Source: Romanomermis culicivorax
Taxonomy: Eukaryota; Nematoda; Enoplea; Mermithida; Mermithidae
Direction of reading: 5' to 3'
DNA length: 64,000 nucleotides
Assembly: GCA_963922205.1 (NCBI GenBank)
Contig: CAWUHX010000074.1
Coordinates: 1 to 64,000 of the forward strand
Both the position numbers and the translations under genes were made by a program. Of the stretch, positions 43,105-54,009 are shown one piece after another. The notes under the pieces were generated by a model. It searched no databases. It saw only the letters and a list, made by a program, of their open reading frames with translations, and had not been told where the DNA came from. Positions within the stretch are counted from its first letter, which is position 1. Every line of letters starts with the position of its first letter.

Positions 43105-46100
43105 ATCCACGGCTTTATTGGAGTCCAAAGCACTCTGTGGAAAAAGCCTTTACGATGTAGGTATTTACTTGAACTCGTACCAAAACAATCGGCGTTGAAG
43201 TGAGTTTCTTTCCATCATCTACTCATTGCTTCCTATACTTTCGATGTCGTATTCAGTAAAATATTCCTGGGCTTCTCCACTGACGGGAACTTCATGTTTT
43301 CTTACACGTTCAAAACGTCTTGCAATGAATCTAGTATGGACTTATACGTTTTCAAGTACAAATTACAGATATGGCGATTCGTTCCGGGAAAAAAATTATT
43401 GAAGGTGATAAATTTCTCAATGTATAATAATTCAAAATATCTTTCATTAATTTTTTGAGATTCGTTCTTTGAAGCTTTTCCCTGAAGCACGGATTTGCTC
43501 GGAGCTTCATATTACGTTAACTCAGTTTCCTTGCGATCCACACGTAGTCACAGTTTTCGGATTAGAGACACAGTAAGCAGGTTAACTTCAAATCGTCATT
43601 GTTTTAAACTTGCAACTTTTTCTGAATTAACCCATACTTGTAACGAAGCCCCGAGGTCTGGAAATTTTATTGAAGGGGTCCCTGGAGCAAAAAAGTTCGA
43701 TTTTTTTGCCGAAAAACCGTTTAAAAATGATCATTTTTGTCCAAAAAACGTAAAAATGCATTCATGGCGCGAAGCGCCGAGAAAATTGACATTGTTTATA
43801 ATTTTTTGTTCAAAAATTAGCATTTTTCTGACCCAAATTATGGGGTTTCTAGGGCCGTTCTTAGGGTTTTAGCGGCCCTGGGCGGACTCAGGTTTAGCGG
43901 CCCTCAATTTATTTTAATATACGCAAAGCCATTTTCAGGTAATAGATGATTCACTACTTCACATACTTTAGAATATCTAAAAACGATGCATAATTCTATT
44001 ATTACGAGGTGTTATTCACTAAAAATAACACATTCATGAACACATCTACAACAGGCCTCCAACTCCGTGTATGCTCATGCATTATAGACAACATTACACA
44101 GCATATAGGTTGTATGTAACGCAACGTCTTCACATTGCACATAACATCGTAATGAAACGTTTAAAGCCAAGATCATAGCTGTAATTGGGGGGGGGTTGGG
44201 GACCACCCCCCCCCCAACTTGGAAAAATTAGAAAAAATTACCTTTTTTGGGAAAATTTTCGACTTTTTTCCACCCCCAAAATTTCGGGTTTACCCCCAAA
44301 TACTCTTACAGGTATGGCCAAGATAATACTTGGGCCCGAATTGTGCGCTCGGCGCTGGGCGCCATGAACTGACAAATCAGAGACCTTGCGTTTGCGGAAA
44401 TTTTGTAGTGTTTGCATAACAATAGGAAATGTTATTAAGGGCGGCTAAAAAAAGGATTGAAGTATACACCAAAAAATTTTAGCGGCTCTGGGCGGCCGCG
44501 TAGTTCGTCCACCCCTAAGAACGGCCCTAGGGGTCCCTATGGCTAGTCATGTAGCAAATCCTGTGGGAAGATCGCCCAATGGCAAATCCTGTTTGGGGAT
44601 CGTGGCCGACGATTTCTGGGGAGTTCCTACAGCAATCCCCCCCCCGCTTGTTGAATGCAGGGAAAACTTACGCGATGGTCTTTGTCATCTTTCCGTTTTA
44701 ATGTTTTTCTTCAATCTTTTGAATTTTGACTCCAAGTGCGATTGCAAGCATACATGAGGTAGGGGATAAACCCCCTTACCTGAGACCCTGGCCACCCCTC
44801 TCTGGCCCAAAAAATCGTCAAACACCCCCCTGATCTTTTCCCAAGACAGCTTTTTTGATGATTTTTATTCATATTTTGTATGAAAAATAAGCTTGCAGAA
44901 TTTTTTTTTGTTTTTTGCTCGCCCACCCCTTACCCTCTTGGATAAAAAGTCCAAGGACCCTCCTCCATGGCAAATTCTTGCCGTGCATGTCTGATTGCAA
45001 GTCTCAGTTCTGTGGAAGAAAACTCATGTATTAAGTTCCTGACATGCAAAAGTACTCTGTTTTTTGGTTATTCCTTAAATCACATATGTATATTTTTAGA
45101 AACTTTCGGGATTCTAATTTCGACGAAGCATCGACTGAGACATATTTTAGCATCATATCGCTAAAACGTTATTTATTACATAATGGAAACTTTTGCCACA
45201 AAGAACACAATCTTATAGCCAATTTTTCCATGATTTGTACCGTCTCCGGTGATATTCCATTGTTCAATTGTTTTGCTCTATCTGATATGAACGTTTGCAC
45301 GGTGAATTCTGGCACGCACCTGTATATATTTATTTTCAAAAACGGGCGATTATTAGAATCAAGCCGGAATATACAAACAAGTTGTAAAAACTACATTGGA
45401 GCTCTACGTTTAAACAATAATATTTTCAATTTCAGACGATTTATTTTTAAGCTTTAGTGCACTTTGTACGGAATGTAACCAGGCAAGTAAGAATCGATAA
45501 AAAAATTGACATTTATAGGTACGTAATCTGGAAAACACGGTTTAAGAAATAATTTTACGGAAAAGTATCAATTAATCCAATTTTTGAATCATTTCGGTCG
45601 TATTTAATCAAATCGTGCAATTTTTCTCATTGATTCAGTTAAGAAAATTATATCTCAATATTTTTGTATTCTGGAGATGCGGAGATGCTTTTTTCGTCAT
45701 GGATTAACGCTCCGAACTTAACTTCTCTAAAGACTACATTTTTTAATTGAACTATGGTCAACTAAATTTTCATCAACTGCTTCATGTCACATGATTCACA
45801 TTACAGGTTTTTGACGACTCAACTGTAAGCGCTTCAGCAGTTCTCGACATTGAAACGCTGCTCCAAGATGGTTGTGAAATGGTTTGTAAGCGTAATAATT
45901 TGACCTTTATGGGTTTTCGCGACTATGAAACGTACGTTGTGGTGAGTTATCTCTTTTTTCAATGTTGGTTAGTTTAATTTCATGACATGATACAAGATAG
46001 AAAAAAGGCAATTTAACGTCCCATTGTTTGTAGACAAGCTTAATAGGCTTCTCATTACCATTATTATGTGTGGATGTGTCGTAAAATTAAATGTCCCGAA

Positions 46101-49100
46101 TCCTAGAGCTTAGGCAGAATTTTAAAAGTCAAGATGCTCGATAGAATTGAATGGAAAGAATACAACGAACAATGTAGAAAAATGATCGAAATAATTTATG
46201 TAAAACCGATAAATTTTCTTGTCATTTTTTCTCCTCAAGTTTTTTCAAATCTGTGGATGAAAGCTTCAATTTGTAAATATGAATATGTCATTTTCTGGCT
46301 AATGTCATTTCGAATTGAAACTAATCGTACGAATTTCTCTTATGCTTTGTAGGATGTAATGAACTCACAAAAAATTGCAATATTATTCGGCGTACTTATC
46401 GAAATGGAAGAAGCTGATTATCCATTAGCTGAAATTGTATTCCTTTTCACCGGAAATTTATTATCGCCAGGTTTGTGGAACTTTTCAGTATTCCTATTTT
46501 ACCAATTTTCGAAACCTTCGTTTTCAGATTTGGTTCCTCATTGCATATTAGTTAGTAGTGAGACGAAAAATTTCCCATCTTCGCCAAAGAATTCGAAGTA
46601 AGCAAGTGCACTGAAGGGCATAGTAATATATTATGGAACAAAAACTTGGTAGAAAAACGCCTACATTTCTCGAATTCCTTTATGACAGTACCATCGAAAG
46701 CTACACGTGCAAAAAATTATATGGCTTATCGAAGTGTTTTATTCCTGAACTCAAAATTCCCATATTGGCAATTTTTAAATGATTACTCGTCCGTTGTTAA
46801 TTTAAAGCCCGGTTCATACTTCTGCTCGTTGCTCGGCGAGCATGCTCGGAGATGTTCGGCGAGCACAGCGTCGAGCAAGCTGCTTGCCGAGCACGCTCGG
46901 TGCGCGAATATTTCCTCGTGGAGCAGAACCCCGAGCACAAAAAATTTGCTCGCCGGGCATGCTCGGGGTAGTAGAAAATTTTTCTACTCCTCCGAGCATG
47001 CTCGGCGAGAAACACATGTTATAAGTATAGGCGCGTCTCAGACTGGGATAATTTATCAAAGATTAAACAATGCGCGCACTATCAATGCCAAATTATGGGT
47101 GCTCTGATCGATGATCGATCGGTAGTAGGCATGTATCGGGCCAGAGAATATCGTGTTGGGTCAGGCAGTAAAAATACCAAATCCGGTCGTGAATCGGGTC
47201 AGAGACATCTAGCAAACCAGGTCAAGGGTCAAAAAAATATGTTCAGTTCATAAACTGTAACACAAGCACATACTTGCCATGTTACATATTTGTTTATCAT
47301 TTAGTGTAAATAAATCTTGAAAATGAGAAATGACTATGCTTTTAAATAGTAATAGCTGCTTTGAGAAACGAGAAAATGGAAATAAGAAATAAATAAAATC
47401 TCTCTTATTCAAGGCAAAAAACGAAAATCAATCCGATCTACGATTATTAGAAACAGATAAAAAAATCTGAAATGATAGCCAAATATGGCATGCCCTTCTT
47501 GTCTGCCGAAATAATGTTTGTTAAAAATTTCACTTTTTGCTAAATCTCAAAAACTGCTCCTTGAAAACTTTTTCTCAGGTACAAAATTTATTTTTGTCTC
47601 TTTTTTATTAAGTGCATGTAAATTAAAGAATGACCAACATCGATGTTCACACAAAAGTTTCACTACAGAACTTTTTGGATACAATAGAAATTATAGAACA
47701 CTTGATTTGAAACAGTGTTTCACCTCGAAAAGTTTTGCTTTCAACATGATATTGTTGAATAATTCTCAATGAATTATGGAAACTGAACGATTTTTAAGCA
47801 TACTTTTTCAGAGGGTGAAGCCTGAAAATTATTCAACAACCATTGTGTCATAATGCATTGAAGGGAAAAAGCACATTGTCATTTCATTCAACATTTTTTT
47901 TATCACAATTAACCAAAAGTGACCCAAGATTTACACTTGCCCAGTAAGTAACCACATGCTAGGCTGATTCGGGGTAAATTTGTTCGTTTTCTGACGTTTT
48001 CTGAAATTCTGACTCGGGTAGATTTGCTCGCCGAGCAGAAGTATGAACCTGGCTTAAGACACGATTTCTTAAGACACCTTTTTTCACATGAGCCTATGAT
48101 AAGTTGAAAATTAATCATACGTCGAAATTAATTATTTTGGGTAGTTTCGTGCGCTGAGTTCCATGGTACCATTTTGTTTTGCTTGTAAACGAAAATTTGC
48201 GCCGCTTCAGTATGCCAAAGTTTGAAAATTCAGGATTTGTTTGCATTTTTCAGTGGTCTTGCTGGCCAAGCGATATTTCAAGGTTGGATTAATCTTATTT
48301 GATAAATGAATATTCATTTTACAGAGGAGAGAATAAGCTCTCTCCTCATTTAACATTTATAGTAAATAATTGCATATTACACTTTTTCATAAAGTTTAAA
48401 GTGTCAAAAATGAGCCGTCATAATTGAAAAAATTTTGTGTATGGGCACTCCCGAGCACCTTCCCATCGGAAGCCGCAGAATTTTATTTTCTTATATTGTG
48501 GCTGATGCACTTTTACTGCATTGCTTAAATTTTCATCTAAATTTTTGAACCGTTTTGGGAGCCCCACTGCTCTGAAGAAGGCATACTTATGAAAATCTCA
48601 TCGAAATCATTGTATTTACTAAGTGACCCTTATCTACCCCTTGTAATATATTTATTACCTATACTGTAGAATTATCAAACAACTAACAGACTGTATTAAT
48701 TGTTTCACAAGCAAACATTTTACTCTCTGCCAGAAAGTTTGAACAGTCAAAAATTAGAAGCAAAAATGAAGAAAAATCCTGCTTAGAGGCACTCCCGAGC
48801 ACCTTCATCTACCATGCTGCAGAATTTTATCTTTTTATTCTTTCGTTCATACATTCCTACAGTAGCTGTGAAAGCAGTATCGCGATTTGAATACCCCTTG
48901 AGAAGCTACACAGATCCAAAGAAAGTGAAATCCTAAAAATTGATCAAAAATCAGCAATTTTTTGCATTTTTGTGTTTTTATGGTGTACGTTCATTATATC
49001 AGTACTGGAACCGGTAAATACATTAAAAAGTCACTGTTTTTCTACAGAATGTCTGAAAATTTGTAGCCTTTTTAATGTATTTACCGGTTCCAGTATTGAT

Positions 49101-50959
49101 ATACAATGAACATACACCATAAAAACACAAAAATGCAAAAAAATTGCTGATTTTTGAGCAATTTTCAGAAATTCGCTTTCTTTGGATCCATGTAGCTTCT
49201 CAAGGGATATTCAAATCGCGATGCTGCTTTCACAGCTACTGTAGGAATGTATGAACGAAAGAATAAAAAGATAAAATTATGTGGCATGGTAGGTGAAGGT
49301 GCTTGGGAGTGCCTCGAAGCAGGATTTTTCTTCATTTTTGCTTCTAATTTTTGACTGTTCAAACTTTGTTGTTGAGTGTAAAATGTTTTCTTGTGAAACA
49401 ATTAATACATCAAACTATAGTCTGTTAGTTATCTGATAATTCTACAGTATAGGTAATAAATATATCACTGTTACGGCCTTTCTTGAGTTTTCGTGAATTA
49501 CTGTAGATTCAGGTAGCAACTGACCAAAACTGGGGTTTTTGGTATTTATTAAATAACTTACAGTAAACAAGGTGGATAAGGCAATAAATACAAAGGTGTG
49601 ACAAAGAGGCGGGAGGGTAGCACGTAGCAAGTGGGCGTAAAAGGTTGACACAAATTACTTGAAAATAAACAGTTGTTCTCCGGGTAGCGGATGACAATTT
49701 GGAAGCAGGGAAACAGCTGGTATCGAAGCCCGAGTCCCGTAAAGTGTAGGCAACATGATTGCCTCAAACCAAAACGTAAATCGTTTCGAAGTCCAACAGA
49801 CTGTAAGGTGTGAGTGAGCGAAGTCACGTAAAGACAAACCAACCAAAGTAGTGAGTGTAGTCGAGTAAAGTACCAAAGACTAAAGACTGACTCTTCTTCA
49901 ATTTCCGAGTCGACATCCATCTTCTTGGGGCGTGGTTCCGGGAACCCCACTGTGCGTAATTAGTTTCCACATTGTCAGAGGGTTCAAAACATATGAACCC
50001 ATTTTTGTCATTTGAGGAAAAGTGTTTTTTGTTTTTGAATGTGCCAACCTTTCCGTTTCCTGCTGAGTAAATTACGAGTGCGAAAATGTGTGACAAAAAC
50101 AGAGTACTTGAAAAATAGTCTGGTTCCCAACTAGGAACCCAGACTCTCGAAAACAATAGAGAACACTAATGGATTTCTAATATGGTACATGTGACGAGAA
50201 AATGAGGAATAAATAGAATATATATATATTTTCGCAAAAACTCACATAAAAATTATACAAATTTTTACACTCCTTGACAATCACAAGGGGTAGACAAGGG
50301 CCACTTAGTAAATGCAATGATTTCTATGAAATTTTCATAAGTATTCCTTCTTCAGAGCAGTGCAGCTCCCAAAACAGTTCAAAAATTCTGATGAAAATTT
50401 AACCAATGCAATAAAAGTGCATGAGCTACAGTATAAGAAAATGAAATTCTGCAGCTTACGATGGAAAGGCGCTCGGGAGTGCACATAAACAAAAAGTTTT
50501 CAATTTTGACGGCTCATTTTTGACACTTTAAACTTTATGAAAAAGTGTAATATGCAATTATTTACTGTAAATGTTACACTAGAAGAGAGCTTATTCTCTC
50601 CTCTGTAAAATGAATTTTCATTCATCCAATAAGATCAATCCGATCTTGAAATATCGCTTGGCTAGCAAGACCACTGAATCTCTTAGAAGTCGTGTCTTAA
50701 GTTGCAGAAGTAATTTTAACCCTTGCACTGTTTCAGATGGTCGTCGTTGAAAAGTTTGCGCCGGGAATTATTGCTTCAGCGAGTAGTCACTACCAAGTTT
50801 TTTCGACCTTACATCTTGACGAACACTTCGGTCCTCAATCGTGAGTTCGGTTAGAACATTATCACCTTAAATTTTAATTCCAATGACCTATTTTTGTCTA
50901 CAGGGAAATCACTGCCATACGTGTTAGATTTCGACGGCCTAGTCGGCATTGTTTTGTGA
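43105..50959 (+). CDS. DCAF15: DCAF15-like CUL4-DDB1 ubiquitin ligase substrate receptor
   Basis: DCAF15 docks substrates on the CUL4-DDB1 E3 ligase. Exons with fully consistent phases: 43105-43156, 43257-43404, 43475-43572, 45100-45380, 45436-45482, 45807-45941, 46353-46470, 46528-46597, 50737-50840, 50904-50959 (TGA 50957-50959). Matches recalled from the human protein: IFLGFSTDGNFMFSYT (human IFLGFSKCGRYVLSYT), the LFPEA..LHITLTQFP..VVTVFGLET stretch, NFCHKEHNLIANF region, GFRDYETYVVDV (human SFSDYDIVILEV) and a C-terminus WSSLKS...SLPYVLDFDGLVGIVL (human WSSYRKS...YTWIVL). The low-complexity middle of the human protein is much shorter here. The N-terminal exon is missing from the model, so the start is partial. 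The intron after 45482 uses a GC donor (CAG|gcaagt). No stops. Introns 3 and 8 are swollen by transposons. Confidence 0.75.
43850..44529. mobile_element. hAT-type nonautonomous element, 680 bases
   Basis: Ends TAGGGCCGTTCTTAGGG, inverted at the right end with one extra base. Flanks GGGGTTTC (43842-43849) and GGGGTCCC (44530-44537) agree at 6 of 8 positions, an aged 8-base duplication, and the R1 copy at 8460 reads through the site uninterrupted. Sub-terminal 'agcggccctgggcgg' words occur at both ends. A CATACCTGTA MITE is nested at 44176-44317. Confidence 0.8.
44176..44317 (-). mobile_element. CATACCTGTA-type MITE unit nested in hAT element
   Basis: Reads CATAGCTGTAATTGGGGG at the left and ...CTTACAGGTATG at the right, with G/C runs and 'gaaaattttcgacttttttcc' matching the 31 kb dimer in reverse orientation. 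Third level of nesting: MITE in hAT element in R1 in an intron. Confidence 0.65.
44758..44996 (-). repeat. Dispersed repeat family R2, copy 2
   Basis: Reverse complement of 14787-15018, including 'cctgagaccctggccacc', 'gctcgcccaccccttaccc' and 'ccaaggaccctcc'. Lies in intron 3 of the DCAF15-like gene. Confidence 0.75.
46806..48053. mobile_element. TTAA-flanked nonautonomous element with GAGCATGCTCGG iterons
   Basis: Flanked by TTAA on both sides (46802-46805; 48054-48057), the target of piggyBac-type transposition. Ends AGCCCGGTTCATACTTCTGCTCG and, inverted, GCCAGGTTCATACTTCTGCTCGG are nearly identical. Beside the left end (46827-47008) six or more GAGCATGCTCGG-type palindromes lie in ~180 bases. 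No transposase. Located in intron 8 of the DCAF15-like gene. The superfamily call rests only on TTAA. Confidence 0.75.
48251..50675. repeat. 1.6 kb palindrome (two ~795-base arms), right arm split by a solo LTR
   Basis: The left arm 48251-49045 is the inverse of 49061-50675 once the LTR at 49469-50279 and its duplicated target are removed. Outer words: cagtggtcttgct / agcaagaccactg; centre: CCGGTAAATACATTAAAAAG and its inverse around a ~16-base loop near 49053. Arms differ at roughly one base in ten by eye. It lies in intron 8 of the DCAF15-like gene, so its transcript could fold into a very long RNA hairpin. Confidence 0.85.
49469..50279. mobile_element. Solo LTR, 811 bases
   Basis: Starts TGTTACGGCC, ends CTTGACA (TG...CA), flanked by an exact 5-base duplication ATCAC (49464-49468; 50280-50284). 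The opposite palindrome arm (48640-48650) gives the uninterrupted sequence. A proline/serine-rich ORF on the minus strand (49558-49950) shows no family and is probably not a gene. A solo LTR arises by recombination between the two LTRs of a full element. Confidence 0.85.
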
Positions 50960-51590
50960 AAACTTCGCAGTACGCCTGTTTTATCGTCGCGTTTTATTTA
51001 TTTGTATTTCAACAATGTTTCTTGACAGAACATAAAATTTATAACACTGATGTCAACTATTGATGTTCGCTTTGTCATAATCAAAATAAGCAAAATCTTC
51101 GAGCTGAAATATAGCAAATTTGTTTGAACCAAAACGGATACCCGTATAATCCTTACTGCTGAGTAATCTTCGTTGAATATTGACGACGCACAATCTTCTA
51201 GGCTGAAATAGATTTACTATAAGTTCGAAAATGAATTACATAATTACACAACCGATTTTCTTCAATACTAATCAGTTGGTAAGATTTTTTTGCGAAAAAG
51301 TAGGCTACCTTGTACATGTTTTTGTGCAACCGGTCCCTAACTTTTTGTGTATTCAGCTATTTCAATGTGAAAATGCTCTGCCAGAAACGAACTAATGAAA
51401 ACTGACGGCTTGAACAGATGATCACGACCGAATAACCTTTCTTTTGATAATCATGGACACAACGTATGTCCGATAAACTTGTAATATCCGAGATGAAATT
51501 TTCGACAATGTGCATAAGGGTACGAAATTTGTTTGGAGCCGTATGTAACAGTTTCGCACATTGAGTTACCTACTACCGATCATAAGGACT
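50960..51590. other. 3' flank of the DCAF15-like gene; nothing else seen
   Basis: AT-rich sequence after the TGA at 50957-50959. A weak poly(A)-like word 'cataaaatttat' is near 51031. No ORF of note. Confidence 0.4.
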
Positions 51591-51596
51591 TGCATG

Positions 51597-51968
51597 TCCA
51601 TTGCGACTGCAGCAGTCGCGTGTCATGAAGATCCAATCGCATTTGCCTGAGATTTGGATATGCAACATGAAGTCCAGGGGTTTCAGAGGAATTGCACACC
51701 GCACACTGTGCATCGTCACCACATGTGCATATAGTCTGTTTTCCCTGAATGTCCTTAGAATTGGAAAGCAAGCACATTTTCATATTTTTAAGATTTCCCC
51801 CTCAACCATGTGTCATATGGGACTGAAAATTTGTGAGCAAACTCAACATTTTTTTGAGAGCGAAAAATTTTGTATAATAAAAGCTTTATTCGAATGATTT
51901 CGATGACAGTTCTAATTTTGGTCATTTTTTCAATATTCAGAAGCATTTTATGGGAAAAATCTAACTGA
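51597..51968. repeat. TAGTCTG MITE (inverted copy) plus 135-base leader
   Basis: 51732-51968 is the reverse complement of the 13893 MITE ('gtggaaagcaag', 'gtgagcaaactcaac', 'gatgacagttctaattttggtca'), left end TATAGTCTGTTTTCC. The preceding 51597-51731 is also shared with 53590-53750 (words 'aagtccaggggtttcagaggaa' and 'aagtctacggcttcagaggaaa'), so the repeated unit is longer than the MITE and near the size of the 388-base member. 51602-51618 is a perfect hairpin (GCGACTGC a GCAGTCGC). Confidence 0.65.
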
Positions 51969-52570
51969 AAAGCTAAATCAATGAAAATCACATTTATTGA
52001 ATTTACATGGCTAATGAACCATTCTGTGGATTTTGATCATGATATGGATTTTGCGAGCAAAAGTCCAGAATCTCAGATCATCTGCACTGAACTGTGAGGT
52101 AGCACTTTTAAATGGTCCGTTTTTTGATCACTCCGTATTTTCAAGACTCTTAATCAGTTCAAAGTCCTACGAACGTTAAAGTGTCACGAGGAGTGACAAA
52201 AATGTAAAGTTATGAAAAATTATGTACTGTATATTTTCTGAAAATTTTACCATGTTTTCCTCCAAAAATTCCGGTTAAAACCTGTTTTTGTACAGCTATT
52301 TTTCGTTCATTAGAATTACGAGTTTTATGCACTCAAGCACTTTTTATTGTAATTATGCACACTTCAACAGAAACAGTGGCGACATCTCAAAACACTAATT
52401 ATGGACACTTGCATAACAGGGCTAATTGTGGCGCCCTGTAGATTTCAGAACCTACAGTAACTCAAGTATGGTCCGCGCCGACCACTGTGGGTGTTTTTCA
52501 TGTCTGAAATGTGGGTCAATTGGGTCTGAGACGAAGAAGAAGACCCTGTTTTTGGAAAGATGACCAGTCT
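51969..52570. other. No gene seen
   Basis: AT-rich intergenic sequence between the convergent DCAF15-like and kinase genes. Confidence 0.4.
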
Positions 52571-52714
52571 TGGTTTTTCGCATCAACCCGAATAGTCGAA
52601 TCCTGCGTCGGATTCCATCGGTTATTTTCCCTTACACGAGTCTTTGGTTTTTATGTCGACCTCAGCAGTTGAATCCCGCGCCGGATTCTGTCAGTAATTT
52701 TGCCTTACGAGAAT
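52571..52714 (+). repeat. Two-copy 72-base tandem repeat
   Basis: 52571-52642 and 52643-52714 align from 'ttggttttt(c/a)' through 'gaatcc(t/c)gcg(t/c)cggatt' to 'ccttac(a)cgag(t)c' with about 25-30% difference. An ORF crosses both but shows no known motif. Confidence 0.6.
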
Positions 52715-53582
52715 CGTCCCCCGACTGGACCATTATTTCGTTTGTGCATTCTCGCGCCGAGTTTTACGTTGTGTAATTTCGCACCTGTTTACATTTTGCA
52801 TTTTTGCACCAGTTTACATTTCATATCGAACCAACTTTTGTACGAAGGTTGTAAGTTGTAGATTAGTAAAGTCGAAAACCCAATTTGCTTAAGTACACAT
52901 CAACTCTTACAGTAACCCTGACAAAAGCCCTGGGTATTGTATTTATAATAATAATCACAGGAGCAGCAACTAGAAAATTCATGACACAAAAATCCAGTAT
53001 TACTGTAGAAGACACGTGATTTCAGGTTATTCGTCGTGAAGTTATAAAAAAATATACCGATTTTTGACTACAGTACTTTGAAATTGTTTTTTCAAGTTTA
53101 CCTTGGCACATCTTCATTTATCGTATTGCAAGACTGGCACTTTTTCATTCGGGGAATCAAATCAAAAGGATGAACCTATTGGGAAAAAGAAAAGCGCCAT
53201 ATATATTAACTATAGTTAGTTTTCCTGATAGTGTTTTTAAATAACAAAACTGAAAAGCGAGAACTATTTCATGTTATTCATAATTTTTTAGTGTACCATA
53301 TGTCAGAGACTGGAAATATGCGAAAATTACTCAACTATTACTCCATCTTTTCAAAGTCTTTTTCACGGAAAAAAGATGCTCATGAAAATAGTAGTGCACG
53401 ACCGCCTTTTTTTCTAAAATTGACTGCAGCAGTTATAGGACTACAAGTTAGAAAAAGAAAAATTTTTTACGATGCGTGGTCATCATCTGCTTATGGATTT
53501 TTTTGGGTATTTTTGCATTTTTTAAAAATGAATGAACTACAGACTGATTTTCTTTGAATGTGTAACGTTAGTCACCGGGTGG
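52715..53582. other. No gene seen
   Basis: ORF 53231-53557 is T/A-biased and has no recognised motif or splice sites. Confidence 0.4.
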
Positions 53583-53970
53583 TAGCGTGCACTACCACCA
53601 ACTGCACAGTCCTGCATCGCCTGAGCGAGTGCAGCAGCGCCTGTAAAAATGTGCAGGTTTGGGACCGTGACTTGTGCGTGAAACATCAAGTCTACGGCTT
53701 CAGAGGAAAACGCACGATGGCAGCATGTGCGCATCGTGACAAATGGCTGTACTAATAACAGTGGAAAGCAAGTACTATTTTATATTTTTATGATTTGCCA
53801 CTACACTATAAGTTACATAGGACCGGAAATTTGTGAGCACACTGAACTAACTTTTGACAATTTATTGAAAGAGAAACTGATATCAAAAAGTTTTGTGTAA
53901 ACAATTTCGACGACAGTACTAATATTAGTCATTTTCCGATTTACATGCATTTTATAGAACAAAAACTATA
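53583..53970. repeat. Second TAGTCTG-related repeat unit, decayed ends
   Basis: Starts with the hairpin GTGGTAG..CTACCAC (53581-53600), shares 53600-53755 with 51597-51731 and 53756-53965 with the MITE interior (reverse orientation), but terminal TAGTCTG is lost. A Cys-rich 65-codon ORF inside (53558-53755) is repeat-derived and not kept as a gene. Confidence 0.6.
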
Positions 53971-54009
53971 TAAACCGTCCATTCAATAAAGAACAGACAA
54001 TAAAAGTTG

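Larger units (their letters stand above)
43639..44634 (+). repeat. Dispersed repeat family R1, copy 2, split by hAT element
   Basis: Left part 43639-43849 and right part 44530-44634 align with 8166-8580. It contains GGCGCGAAGCGCCG (43766-43779). It lies in intron 3 of the DCAF15-like gene. Confidence 0.7.

Noticed and set aside
43302-43490. Minus-strand ORF (62 codons) and downstream open segment looking like a gene end
   Set aside because: The plus strand of the same DNA encodes exons 2-3 of the DCAF15-like gene with matching phases and family motifs; the minus ORF is its shadow.
46646-47107. 153-codon ORF as a further DCAF15 exon
   Set aside because: It runs into the TTAA element, phases do not fit, and exon 46528-46597 joins 50737 directly.
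49558-49950. 130-codon minus-strand ORF
   Set aside because: Lies wholly inside the solo LTR and shows no motif; LTRs normally do not encode protein.
48251-50675. Palindrome as an amplification or assembly artefact
   Set aside because: Arms differ at about 10% and only one holds the solo LTR with target duplication, which an artefactual inverted copy would not show.
50737-50840. Reading the exon in the ATG frame (starts MVVVEKFAPG)
   Set aside because: That frame does not join 46597 or 50904 in phase. The frame shifted by one joins both and reproduces the DCAF15 C-terminus.
53558-53755. Cys-rich 65-codon ORF as a secreted peptide
   Set aside because: The same DNA recurs, diverged and without the ORF, at 51597-51731; it is part of a repeat and has no signal peptide.
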